Assembly: GCA_945898015.1 (NCBI GenBank)
Contig: CAMDGM010000001.1
Coordinates: 1-64,000 of the forward strand
Direction of reading: 5' to 3'
Source of the DNA: PVC group bacterium
GTDB lineage: Bacteria; Verrucomicrobiota; Kiritimatiellia; CAIKKV01
Length of the DNA: 64,000 nucleotides
How positions within the stretch are numbered: the first letter of the stretch is position 1; the number at the start of each line of letters is the position of its first letter. Of this stretch, positions 49,203 to 58,400 are shown in pieces. A program made the position numbers and the translations under genes. The notes beneath the pieces were generated by a model, which saw only the letters and a list, made by a program, of their open reading frames with translations, was not told the origin of the DNA and made no database searches.

Positions 49203-51463
49203 ACGCCACACGTACCATCCTCCTATCGGCGGCCACGCTGCTGGCCGGAACGGCCCTGGCCGACTGGGCCGTCCCCGAAGCGACGCTACGATTCGATTTC
49301 ACCGTGGAATCGACGCCCTCCGCGCCCGCCGCCGGCATTCTTGTCTTCCTCCCCGACGGGGGATTGCTGCCCCTCCCGGAGCCCCGCCCGACCGTGCTGG
49401 ATGGAACCGGCAAGGCGCTCGATTTCGAAACGCTGTGGCGGAATCCCCAGGAAGGGCTTGGCCTGGTGATCGCCAATCCCGTCACCCCGGCCTTTTCCGT
49501 TTATGTCGGACGCCAGTCGCTCCTCGCCCGCAACAAACGGAGCGCGTTCATGCCAGGCCCGCTGTTCTACGTCAAACAGGGAAATGCGAGCCTGGAGATG
49601 GCCACGCGGCTAAACAGCGGGTTTCCACCGGGCCGGGATGCCCTCATGGGGCCGGTGTCGCTGATCGGTCAGCGGGGAAATCCATTCGGGTCCGACAAGG
49701 ACTTCTCCGGATGGTTCTCCGCATGGCTCCAGGTGGACAAACCCGGGCGCCATTACGTGGCTACCATTTCGGATGAAGGCTCGGTCGCGAAAATCGACGG
49801 CAAGACGGTGGCCGAATGGCCCGGCCTGCATTCGCGCCAGGCGGGGGCCAAAGGCCAGTTCGGCTCGTTCATCGAATTGGCAGCCGGCCCACATCCGGTG
49901 GAATATGCCTATTTCAACGCCGACGGTCCCTCCGAGGCTCAACTCGCCTGGCGGCCGCCGGGCGCGTCCGAAGCGCTTCCCATCGTAATTCCGGACTCCG
50001 CCTATCTCCACTCGGGCTTGTCCCGCCTCACGGGAGTCGCCGAACGCGACGGCGGGCCTGTGGCCATTCCTGCGGCTCCCTGCGAAACCTATTTCTGGTT
50101 CGGCGAGCTTCCCGCCAACCTGCACCGCCTGTCCCCGCAATTCACCCAGGGGAACCCCACCAACACCGTCTATGAGTGGCGACTGGATGACGGCAAGCTC
50201 ATCCACGAAGCCTCGTTCCCCTGGATCTTCGAGGGAACGACACCCCGGACGGTCACGCTTACGGCCCGGGCCGGGAGCCGGGCGTCCTCGGCCACCTGCA
50301 CCGTGCGACTGCCGGCCACGCCGCCGGCCGCCACGCTCGCCAATCCCGCCCAGCTCCTCCTGTTCCGCACCGCCCTTCTTGCCCGCTGTCACGCCGTGCT
50401 CCCGCCGGAACGCCCCGCGGCTGACTGGACGCCGGGCCTCTGGGACGTGTTGCTCAACGTCATGGAACCCCTGAAAGGACAAGGCCTCCTGACCGAATTG
50501 TTCGAACGGTCCCGGGACGACCTCATCCAGCGCCTGTCGCCCGCCGATCGCGGGTTCCTGGAAGAGCTCTACGCCGATAATCTCCGGTACAGCAACCCCG
50601 CCAAGGCGGCCGCGTGGCTCGAGCGCTTCGAGCGGGAGGAAAAGAATCTCGACCGGAAAAGAGACTGGGTACTCGCCCGGATCGAGTTGGCGCTGTACAC
50701 GGCGGGCGACACCAATCTCGCCCGGAAAACCGCCACCTCCCTTTCCAGCCAGGCCCCCGGCACGGAAGCCGGAGTCCTGGCGCTCGTCCGGCTGGGCGAC
50801 ATCGAGGCCCTGGCCGGCAACTTCGACGGCGCCCGCACCTTGTATGCGCAAGCCCAGGCGCAGACCCCGCGCAAGGCAGCCGCCCTCGCGTCCGGAGAGC
50901 CGGCTGCCACAGGACCCGTCACCACCGGGCTCGCCCGCTCCCGCGAAGACCTGAATCGCCGGAACGCGGAAGACAACAAGCGGAAGCCCGCGGGCGTCAA
51001 AACCAATTCCGGATTATCCCGGCGGGTAGATCCCTGGAAGGCCGAGGCGGTGCGTGGCGGCGCCTACTACGAGACCATCCGCGACCTGCTTCGTGACGGC
51101 TACCTCAGAGAAGCCCGCACCGAATTGCGTCATTGGGAGCTCGAGCTGCCCACGGAAAAACTCGGAGGCGAATATCCTGTCGCCGAGGCGGAATATTTCA
51201 TGGCCATTCGGGATTACGCCCGCGTACAGGCGATCCTGTCCGTCTGCCTGAAGGCCGTGGACGTGTCGCCGTACATCCCCCGCGCCATGGGCATGCAGCT
51301 CGACTGCCTCCAGAAACTCGGCCGACAAGAGGAAGCGCTTGCGCTCGCGGCCCTGGCGCTGAAACGGTTTCCCGGCACACCGGTTGCCAACCAGGCAAGG
51401 CTAGTCCAGCAATTCTCGGGCACACCCCGGGCGGCCGGCCCGTCGCCCGAGGAGGCGCCATGA
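49199..51463 (+). CDS. Exported PA14-like / TPR protein
   Basis: 754 residues with a signal peptide (TRTILLSAATLLAGTALA). A beta-rich N-terminal part contains a PA14/GLEYA-like module at about 145-265 (FSGWFSAWLQVDKPGRHYV, ISDEGSVAKIDGKTV), which often binds carbohydrate. A PKD-like segment (YEWRLDDGKLIHE) follows. The C-terminal half (about 370-745) is helical with TPR-like units (GDIEALAGNFDGARTLYAQA, QKLGRQEEALALAALALK). The combination suggests a periplasmic scaffold that meets both glycan and protein partners. Coupled by ATGA at both ends. I know of no function for this architecture. Confidence 0.78.
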   Translation: MNATRTILLSAATLLAGTALADWAVPEATLRFDFTVESTPSAPAAGILVFLPDGGLLPLPEPRPTVLDGTGKALDFETLWRNPQEGLGLVIANPVTPAFSVYVGRQSLLARNKRSAFMPGPLFYVKQGNASLEMATRLNSGFPPGRDALMGPVSLIGQRGNPFGSDKDFSGWFSAWLQVDKPGRHYVATISDEGSVAKIDGKTVAEWPGLHSRQAGAKGQFGSFIELAAGPHPVEYAYFNADGPSEAQLAWRPPGASEALPIVIPDSAYLHSGLSRLTGVAERDGGPVAIPAAPCETYFWFGELPANLHRLSPQFTQGNPTNTVYEWRLDDGKLIHEASFPWIFEGTTPRTVTLTARAGSRASSATCTVRLPATPPAATLANPAQLLLFRTALLARCHAVLPPERPAADWTPGLWDVLLNVMEPLKGQGLLTELFERSRDDLIQRLSPADRGFLEELYADNLRYSNPAKAAAWLERFEREEKNLDRKRDWVLARIELALYTAGDTNLARKTATSLSSQAPGTEAGVLALVRLGDIEALAGNFDGARTLYAQAQAQTPRKAAALASGEPAATGPVTTGLARSREDLNRRNAEDNKRKPAGVKTNSGLSRRVDPWKAEAVRGGAYYETIRDLLRDGYLREARTELRHWELELPTEKLGGEYPVAEAEYFMAIRDYARVQAILSVCLKAVDVSPYIPRAMGMQLDCLQKLGRQEEALALAALALKRFPGTPVANQARLVQQFSGTPRAAGPSPEEAP

Positions 51464-52176
51464 AGTTCGGACCCGTCATCCTGGCCCGCGTGGCGGCGCT
51501 CCTGGCCGCCGCCACCGCCCTCGGCGGCGAATTCACCGCCACCGAGCAGTCCTCGCGGCTCTATACGCCCGTGGACCCGGCCGCCGGAGGCGGCCTTCGC
51601 CTGCGCCTTTTGACCACCGCCAAACCCATGGGCGTCTTCGCGCTGGACCAGTCCGACGCGAATCGCTGCTACCGCGGAACCGCCGAATCGAGCGGCTGGC
51701 GGTTCACAGGCCTTCCCGTGGGAAAATACGATCTCGTGACGGTGTTTTCCGACCGGTTTTACGAGGGGCTCCTGCTGACGCGCGAGGCGGACACCCTGAC
51801 GCCCGCGGACCAGACCTCCATCAACGCCATCATCCAGGCGTCCGTTCCGTTTTTCGATACAAAGCTGGTTCACCGGACGGGGGGCATTACCGGCCACGAG
51901 GGCAAAGCCGCTATCGTCTTTCAGGAGGTCAGGACCCGGCCAGTCACGCTTCAATCCGCCGAAGTGCGCAATGACATCCAGATCCGAAGCCTCAAAATGG
52001 GTTTCTTGGAGGAAGTCAATATCGGATGGCAGCTGATCAACACCCGCGAAATCATGCGCATCGAAGTCGGGGGCGCCATGCCCAAAGGGCTGATCCGCCA
52101 CGTCTATGTCAAGGCTCTCGGCAATATCCGCGTCACGGACTCGATCAAGGATCTGGGCGAAATCCGCCTGGACTAA
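51460..52176 (+). CDS. Exported beta-rich protein of the VWA operon
   Basis: 238 residues with a signal peptide (MKFGPVILARVAALLAAATALGG). A transthyretin-like or prealbumin-like strand pattern is visible (WRFTGLPVGKYDLVTVFSD, FYEGLLLTREADTLTPAD). The C-terminal half has QSAEVRNDIQIRSLKMGFLE and ends in charged strands. No family assigned. GGAGG lies in front of the ATG, which overlaps the PA14/TPR stop as ATGA; the MoxR gene follows after 22 bases. Probably a periplasmic part of the same system. Confidence 0.7.
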   Translation: MKFGPVILARVAALLAAATALGGEFTATEQSSRLYTPVDPAAGGGLRLRLLTTAKPMGVFALDQSDANRCYRGTAESSGWRFTGLPVGKYDLVTVFSDRFYEGLLLTREADTLTPADQTSINAIIQASVPFFDTKLVHRTGGITGHEGKAAIVFQEVRTRPVTLQSAEVRNDIQIRSLKMGFLEEVNIGWQLINTREIMRIEVGGAMPKGLIRHVYVKALGNIRVTDSIKDLGEIRLD

Positions 52177-52198
52177 ACCGGCAAAAAAGGAAACGATC

Positions 52199-53650
52199 AT
52201 GGCACATCTGTTGTTTACCAAGGGCGACCGCGAAGGGCAGTCGATCGCGCTGGAGGGGAAAACAATCACCATCGGGCGCAACGACACCTGCGAGCTTGTC
52301 ATCCACGACACGCTGGTGTCCAGCGTGCACGCCAAGCTGGAATGGAAAAACGGACAATGGCGCCTGACGGACCTGGACAGCTCCAACGGCACCCAGGTCA
52401 ACGGAGTCCTGATCCGCAGCGTGCCGCTGAAAGAAAATGACGTCATCGCCCTGGGGGAGGAAGAACTCGTGTACCGGCCGGAGAACGCGCCGGCGGCCCC
52501 CTCGGCCGCTGCACCTCGAGCCGCCGCCGAACTCGAGCCTGAAACTCAGCCCGAAACCCCGGCCGAAACCGAAGCGGAACCCGCCTCGCCGCCCCGCACG
52601 GCCGCCCCGCCGCCGGCGCGCGCCGCCACACCGGCCGCGCTGGCGGGGGACATGGAGCTCGTCCGCCAGATGAAGGCACGGACGGACGCCATCCGCGCCG
52701 AAGTAGGCAAGGTGATCGTCGGCCAGACTGAGGTGCTGGACCAGATCATGATGGTGCTCCTGGCGGGCGGGCACGGACTCCTCGTGGGCATGCCCGGCAT
52801 GGCCAAGACGCTGATGGTCAGCACCCTGGCCAAGGTGCTGGACATGGGGTTCAAGCGCATTCAGTTCACCCCCGACCTGATGCCCTCAGATATCACGGGC
52901 ACAGAAGTGCTGGAAACCAACCGGAGCACCAACGAGAAAGAGTTCCGGTTCATGCAGGGCCCCATCTTCACCAACCTGCTTCTGGCGGATGAAATCAACC
53001 GGACCCCGCCCAAGACGCAGGCGGCGCTGCTCGAAGCCATGCAGGAAAAACGCGTGACCGTGGGCAACAAGACCTACACGCTCGAGGCGCCCTTCTTTGT
53101 GCTCGCCACGCAGAATCCGATCGAACAGGAAGGCACCTACCCGCTGCCCGAGGCCCAGATGGACCGGTTCATGTTCTTCATCTGGGTGGATTATCCGGCC
53201 GAGGCGGAAGAGGAAACCATCATTGCCACCACCACCGTCAAGCGCACCCAGCAACCCGAACGGGTGCTCACCCGGGAACAGGTGCTGCAACTGCAGGACG
53301 TGGTATCCAAGATCCCGGTGTCGGATCATGTGATCAAGTACGCCACCCGCCTGGTTCGCTCCACGCGCCCGGCCGATCCGAAAGCCCTGGATTTCATCAA
53401 GCAATATGTCTCCGTGGGCGCCGGCCCCCGCGCCGGCCAGTTCCTGATCCTCTCGGCCAAGGCGCGTGCCGTCCTGGAAGGGCGGATCCACGTGAGTTGC
53501 GCGGACGTCAAACGCGCCGCGCTGCCCGTTCTCCGGCACCGCCTCTACACCAACTTCGCGGCCGACTCGGAGGGGATCACCCCCATGATCCTGATCCAGC
53601 GCCTGCTGGACGCTGTCAAGGAACCCGGCGCCGAAGATTACAAGCCGTAA
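52199..53650 (+). CDS. FHA domain fused to MoxR-type AAA+ ATPase
   Basis: 483 residues. Residues 1-92 are an FHA domain: IGRNDTCELVI with G26-R27, S42-V-H44 and S61-SNG64 are the phosphothreonine-binding residues, all kept. A Pro/Ala/Glu-rich linker (about 95-150) joins it to a MoxR AAA+ module: Walker A GMPGMAKT (197-204), Walker B LLLADE (260-265), and sensor 1 N306 in ATQNPIEQEGTYPLPEAQ with MDRF after it; the C-terminal lid ends at about 475. MoxR ATPases work with VWA proteins as chaperones or remodellers. The FHA domain would let phosphorylation control assembly or recruit a partner. It closes the operon; AAAAAAGG precedes the ATG. No Ser/Thr kinase lies in the window. Confidence 0.93.
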   Translation: MAHLLFTKGDREGQSIALEGKTITIGRNDTCELVIHDTLVSSVHAKLEWKNGQWRLTDLDSSNGTQVNGVLIRSVPLKENDVIALGEEELVYRPENAPAAPSAAAPRAAAELEPETQPETPAETEAEPASPPRTAAPPPARAATPAALAGDMELVRQMKARTDAIRAEVGKVIVGQTEVLDQIMMVLLAGGHGLLVGMPGMAKTLMVSTLAKVLDMGFKRIQFTPDLMPSDITGTEVLETNRSTNEKEFRFMQGPIFTNLLLADEINRTPPKTQAALLEAMQEKRVTVGNKTYTLEAPFFVLATQNPIEQEGTYPLPEAQMDRFMFFIWVDYPAEAEEETIIATTTVKRTQQPERVLTREQVLQLQDVVSKIPVSDHVIKYATRLVRSTRPADPKALDFIKQYVSVGAGPRAGQFLILSAKARAVLEGRIHVSCADVKRAALPVLRHRLYTNFAADSEGITPMILIQRLLDAVKEPGAEDYKP

Positions 53651-53719
53651 CGGCCCTTCAGGAAGTTCTCGCCGCCCACAACTGAAAACCATCACGCCTG
53701 GCAAGGTTCATCAGCAGGC

Positions 53720-53748
53720 TTGACGCCCGTCCCCCGATTGCCTATGTT
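53720..53748 (+). promoter_or_regulatory. Promoter of the MarR/RND efflux operon
   Basis: TTGACG (53720-53725), 17-base spacer, TATGTT (53743-53748). Initiation near 53755 gives a leader of about 26 bases and places the palindrome at 53760-53780 just downstream, as in autorepressed MarR operons. Confidence 0.5.
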
Positions 53749-53759
53749 TGCCTTTTGTA

Positions 53760-53780
53760 ATAGTTAGCAAAGACAACTAT
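53760..53780. promoter_or_regulatory. Candidate MarR operator palindrome
   Basis: ATAGTT at 53760-53765 and AACTAT at 53775-53780 form a 6-base dyad with a 9-base centre in which two more bases also pair. It ends directly before the proposed MarR start codon and follows the promoter, a typical place for autorepression. Confidence 0.5.
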
Positions 53781-54245
53781 ATGCCTGTTTCGCCCAAAGA
53801 AAGCGCCGGCCAGCTCCTGGGGGTCATGCCGTTGGTGATGCGTGCCGTCCGCGCCGAGATGCGCAGCCACCGCACGCTCGGCCTTTCGGTGCCCCAGTTC
53901 CGCGCGCTCGCCTTCACCCACCGCCATCCCGGGGCGTCGCTGTCGGCCGGGGCGGAACACATCGGCGTCACGCTCCCCACGATGTCGCGGCTGGTCGACG
54001 GCCTGGTGAAACGCAAGCTGGTGGTGCGGCGAAGCCATCCCGGCGACCGCCGGCGCATCACGCTGGACCTCACCGCCCAGGGTCAAGCGCTCTGGCAGAC
54101 GGCTTATGATTTCACGCATGCCTCGATGACGAAACAATTATCGGGGCTCACGGGAAGTCAATGCGCGGCCGTGTCGAAAGCCATGCATATTCTATTTCGC
54201 TTGTTCGCACCAGGAATGACCCACGAAGGCCCCAGTGATTCTTAG
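53781..54245 (+). CDS. MarR-family transcriptional regulator
   Basis: 154 residues. The winged helix is clear: LGLSVPQFRALAFTHRHPG, then the recognition helix region IGVTLPTMSRLVDGLVKR and the wing HPGDRRRITLDLTAQGQ, with helices at both ends for dimerisation. Such proteins repress efflux and stress genes and are released by small ligands. ATG at 53781 is preferred, although it has no ribosome site and abuts the palindrome; a TTG at 53748 lies inside the promoter and is rejected. The next gene, an RND adaptor, starts ten bases after the stop, so this is the local repressor of the efflux operon. Confidence 0.92.
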   Translation: MPVSPKESAGQLLGVMPLVMRAVRAEMRSHRTLGLSVPQFRALAFTHRHPGASLSAGAEHIGVTLPTMSRLVDGLVKRKLVVRRSHPGDRRRITLDLTAQGQALWQTAYDFTHASMTKQLSGLTGSQCAAVSKAMHILFRLFAPGMTHEGPSDS

Positions 54246-54255
54246 GAAAACAATC

Positions 54256-55458
54256 ATGACCAAATTTCCAATCCACCCCTTGACCGGCAGTCCCCGTCCA
54301 TCTACGCTCGTCCTGCTTAGCCTGGCGTTGACGGTGGCGATGCTGGGCGTATCCTGCTCCAAACCCGGATCCCCTGCCAGCCCCTCCCGCCCGAGTCGGG
54401 GCGTGCCAGTGACCGTCGCGCCTGTGGTCCGGAAGGATATGCCGCTGGAGATGGACACCTTTGGAAGGGCCCAATCGAAAGCCAGCGTCACCATCAAAGC
54501 CCAGGTCACCCAGCTGATTCAAAAGGTGCATTTCCAGGAAGGCCAGGCCCTGGCCCGCGGAGACCTCCTGTTCACCCTGAACAGCCGGCCCTACGAGGCG
54601 GCCCTGGCGAAGGCCCGGGCGACCCTGGCGCGGGACAAGATTCTGGCCGACGACGCGCAATTGGCGGCGCAACGCAACGCCGAACTGCTGGCTAAAAAAT
54701 TCCTGGCCCAGGAGGACTTCGACAAGGCCAGGACCGCCGCCAGCGCGCTCGCCGAAACACTCAAGGCGGACCAGGCGTCCATCGACGCGGCCCAAATCGA
54801 TCTGGATAACTGCACGATCACCTCGCCCATCGACGGCCGGGCCGGCAAGAGCCTGGTGCATGCCGGCAATCTGGTCTCGGCCAATGCCGACTCGCTCGTC
54901 ATGATCAACCAGATCAAGCCCATCGATGTCTTTTTCAGCCTCCCGCAAGCGGAACTCGACCGCATCCGGGCCTACCGGGACAAAGCCGAGCTGTCAGTGA
55001 CCGCCATCCTCCCGGGCGAACCGGACCGCCCTGAAAAAGGCGCTCTGGCCTTTATCGACAACCGCATCGACCCCGGCAACGGGACCATCGAAATGGGTGC
55101 CACTTTCCCCAATCCGGATGAACGTCTCTGGCCGGGCCGCTACCTGCTCATACACCTCCTCTTAACGATTCAGCGTGACGCCCTGGTGGCCCCGCTTCGC
55201 GCCATCGTGACTGGTAGCAACGGCCAGTATGTCTTTGTCGTTAAAAAGAACCAAACGGCGGAGCGGCGTGCGGTGAAAGTGGCCCGGACGGTGGGCGATG
55301 ACGCCCTGATTGAAACCGGCCTTCAACCCGGCGAACAGGTGGTAACCGACGGCCAGCTGCAGCTGGAAAACGGCACTCCGGTCGAGATCACCTCCGCCGG
55401 ACCGACGCCCGCGCCGTCCGCCGCCGAGGCGCCGCCCCAGACAGGAGCCACTCGATGA
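54256..55458 (+). CDS. RND efflux periplasmic adaptor (membrane fusion protein)
   Basis: About 400 residues. The N-terminal hydrophobic segment ends in LGVSC, close to a lipoprotein signal, so it is probably anchored in the inner membrane by a lipid. VTVAPVVRKDMPLEMDTFG begins the membrane-proximal domain; the lipoyl half-motifs (IQKVHFQEGQALARGDLLF and CTITSPIDGRAGKSLVHAG) flank an alpha-hairpin of about 90 residues; the beta-barrel and a C-terminal domain (VVTDGQLQLENGTPVEI) follow. It links the RND pump to the outer-membrane channel. TAGGA eight bases upstream sets the start at 54256. The stop overlaps the pump gene as ATGA. Confidence 0.93.
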   Translation: MTKFPIHPLTGSPRPSTLVLLSLALTVAMLGVSCSKPGSPASPSRPSRGVPVTVAPVVRKDMPLEMDTFGRAQSKASVTIKAQVTQLIQKVHFQEGQALARGDLLFTLNSRPYEAALAKARATLARDKILADDAQLAAQRNAELLAKKFLAQEDFDKARTAASALAETLKADQASIDAAQIDLDNCTITSPIDGRAGKSLVHAGNLVSANADSLVMINQIKPIDVFFSLPQAELDRIRAYRDKAELSVTAILPGEPDRPEKGALAFIDNRIDPGNGTIEMGATFPNPDERLWPGRYLLIHLLLTIQRDALVAPLRAIVTGSNGQYVFVVKKNQTAERRAVKVARTVGDDALIETGLQPGEQVVTDGQLQLENGTPVEITSAGPTPAPSAAEAPPQTGATR

Positions 55459-58400
55459 ACCTGTCGGACCTCTTCATCCGCCGCCCGGTCATGACCGTGC
55501 TGGTGATGATCAGCATCCTCCTGTCCGGCCTCATCGGCTACCGCCTGCTGCCGGTGAGCGACCAGCCCAGCGTCGACTTCCCGACCATTGTCGTGAACGC
55601 CAGCCTGCCCGGCGCCAGTCCGGAAACCATGGCCTCGGCCGTGGCCACCGTGCTGGAAAAGGAGTGCTCCGCCATCGCCGGACTGGACTCGATGAGCTCC
55701 AGCAGCGCCATGGGCTCGACGCGTATCACCCTGCAATTCTCCCTCGACCGCGATATCGACGCTGCGGCGCAGGACGTTCAGGCGGCCCTTGCCCGGGCCC
55801 AGCGGAAATTGCCGAGCAACATGACGACTCCGCCCTCCTACCGGCGCTCCAATCCGGCCAGCCAGCCGATCCTGCTGATCGCCCTGAACAGCCCGACCGT
55901 GCCGCTGGCCGTGCTCGACCAGTACGGCCAGACGATGTGCCAACGCCTCTCGACGATCGACGGCGTGGCCGAAGTGCAGGTGCGAGGGACGCAAAAATAT
56001 GCCGTTCGCATCCAATTGGACCCGGTTGCCATGAATGGCTGCGGCATTGCCGTCGACGACGTGGCCAAGGCCGTGGCCGAACAAAACGTGAACCAACCTT
56101 TGGGGTCCCTGACCGGCCCCTACCGCTCGATGACGCTGATGGCCGACGGTCAGCTTTCGATGGCCGACCAATACCGTTCCGTCATCGTGGCCGTCCGCAA
56201 CGGCGCGCCGGTTCGCCTGGCGGACGTGGCCAACGTCCTCGACAGCGTGGAAAACGACAAAAATACCGCCTGGTTCTTCACCTCCAAAACGGCCGCCCAG
56301 TCCATCTTTCTAGCCGTAATGAAACAGCCGGGGCAGAACACCATGAAGGTCGCGGACGCGGTCAAGGCCGTGCTGCCGTCTTTCGAGGCGAAACTGCCGG
56401 CCGCCGTCCATATGCAGGTCATGATCGACTCCAGCCAGGCCGTCCAGGCGTCGTTCACCGACGTCAAGGCCACGCTGCTGCTGACCCTGGTGTTGGTGGT
56501 CATGGTGATTTTTATTTTCGTTCGCAATCTGTCCGCCACGGTCATTCCCAGCCTGGCCCTGCCCATGTCCCTGGTGGGCACCTTCGGCGTCATGTACCTG
56601 CTCGGATACAGCCTCAACAACATTTCCCTAATGGCCCTGACGCTATCGGTGGGATTTGTGGTTGACGATGCCATCGTCATGCTGGAAAACGTGATACGCC
56701 ATCTTGAAATGGGGAAAAGCCGATTACAGGCCGCCCTGGACGGAGCCCGGGAGGTCGGCTTCACGATTATCTCCATGACCCTCTCTTTGGCGGCCGTTTT
56801 CATCCCCCTTCTTTTTCTCGGCGGCATCATGGGGCGGCTCTTCCGGGAATTTTCCGTCACGATCGGCGTGGCCGTGCTTGTCAGCGGATTCGTCAGCCTG
56901 ACCCTGACGCCCATGCTCTGCAGCCGATCCCTGCGCGAACAGCGCCACCTGCATCATGGCCGCCTTTTCCAGGCCAGCGAAGCCGCCTACCAGTGGCTGG
57001 CCCGGGGCTATGGCCGGAGCCTGTTGTTTGTCTTGCGTCACAAACACGTGGTGCTGCTCCTCTCTCTGGCCGTGCTGGTTGCCACCGGGGTCCTCTTCCT
57101 GAAGGTACCCAAGGGGTTCATCCCTTCCGAAGACCGCGACCTCATCAACGTCAGCACGGAAACCGCCCAGGACATCTCGTACCCCGCCCTGCTGGCCCAC
57201 ATGAATGCACTCGCCAAGATCGTCCAGGACGATCCGAATGTCGACCGATTCATGACCGACATCCACGATGACGGCACCATGCGACTGGTACTCAAACCGC
57301 GGGCCGAGCGCACGCTCTCCGTCGACCAGGTGATCGCCGAACTGCGCCCCAAACTCAACCGCGTGCCCGGCATCCGCGCCATGCTGGTCAATCCCCCGGC
57401 CATCCAGGTCGGCGGCCGGCCCTCGCGCAGCCAATACCAGCTGAGCCTCCAGGGAACCGACATCCGCCAGATCTACGACGCGGCCGGAAAACTGCTCCGG
57501 GCCATGCGCCAGTTGCCCAGCATCCAGGACGTCACCAGCGACATGCAACTTGAAAACCCCCAGCTGCATGTCGAAATTGATCGCGATCACGCCGTGATGC
57601 TCGGCGTCAGCCCGAAGCAGATCGAGGACACCCTCTATAGCGCCTACGGGAGCCGCACCATCTCGACCATCTTCGCGCCCAACGACCAGTATAACGTGAT
57701 TATGGAGCTGCAACCCCGCTACCAAACCGACCCCTCCATGCTGGCCATGGTCGATGTCCGGTCCGACCAGGGAAAACTGGTCCCTCTTCAGGCCGTCACC
57801 CGGCAACGCGAAGGACTCGGCCCGCTGTCCATCAACCATTCCGGACAACTGCCGGCCGTCACCATTTCCTTCAACCTCAAGACCGGCGTCGCCCTCGGTC
57901 CCGCGCTCGACGAAATCAGCCGACTGACCCTGTCCAGCCTGCCCAACGGCGTGCTGGCCAGCTGGCAGGGCAGCGCCCAGCAATTCCAGGTCTCCCAATC
58001 CAGCATGGGCTGGCTGATTGCGCTGACCATCATCGTGATCTACATTGTTCTGGGGATCCTCTACGAAAGCTATATTCATCCGCTCACCATCCTGACGGCG
58101 CTGCCCTTCGCGGGGTTCGGCGCACTGTTGACGCTCTACCTCTTCCGCGTCGACCTGTCGCTCTATGCCTTTGTCGGCATCATCATGCTGGTGGGCCTGG
58201 TGAAGAAAAACGGCATCATGATGGTCGACTTTGCCATTGAAGCCCAACGCCAGGGCAAGGATGCCCACGACGCGATCCACCAGGCCTGCGTCATCCGCTT
58301 CCGCCCGATCATGATGACCACCCTGGCGGCCCTGATGGCCGGGCTTCCCATTGCGCTGGGCCTCGGCGCCGGCGCGGAAGCACGCCGGCCGCTTGGCCTT

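Noticed and set aside
47496-49211. A 571-codon open frame opposite the DUF4175-like gene
   Set aside because: The plus-strand gene is in an operon with overlapping neighbours. The antisense protein is a low-complexity mirror of the coiled coil.
53748-53780. Upstream TTG start for the MarR gene
   Set aside because: It lies within the -10 box and would start before the predicted transcription start.
56724-58280. A 518-codon open frame opposite the RND pump
   Set aside because: The pump on the plus strand is full length with its proton-relay residues. The antisense translation is rich in His, Gln and Asp and matches nothing.
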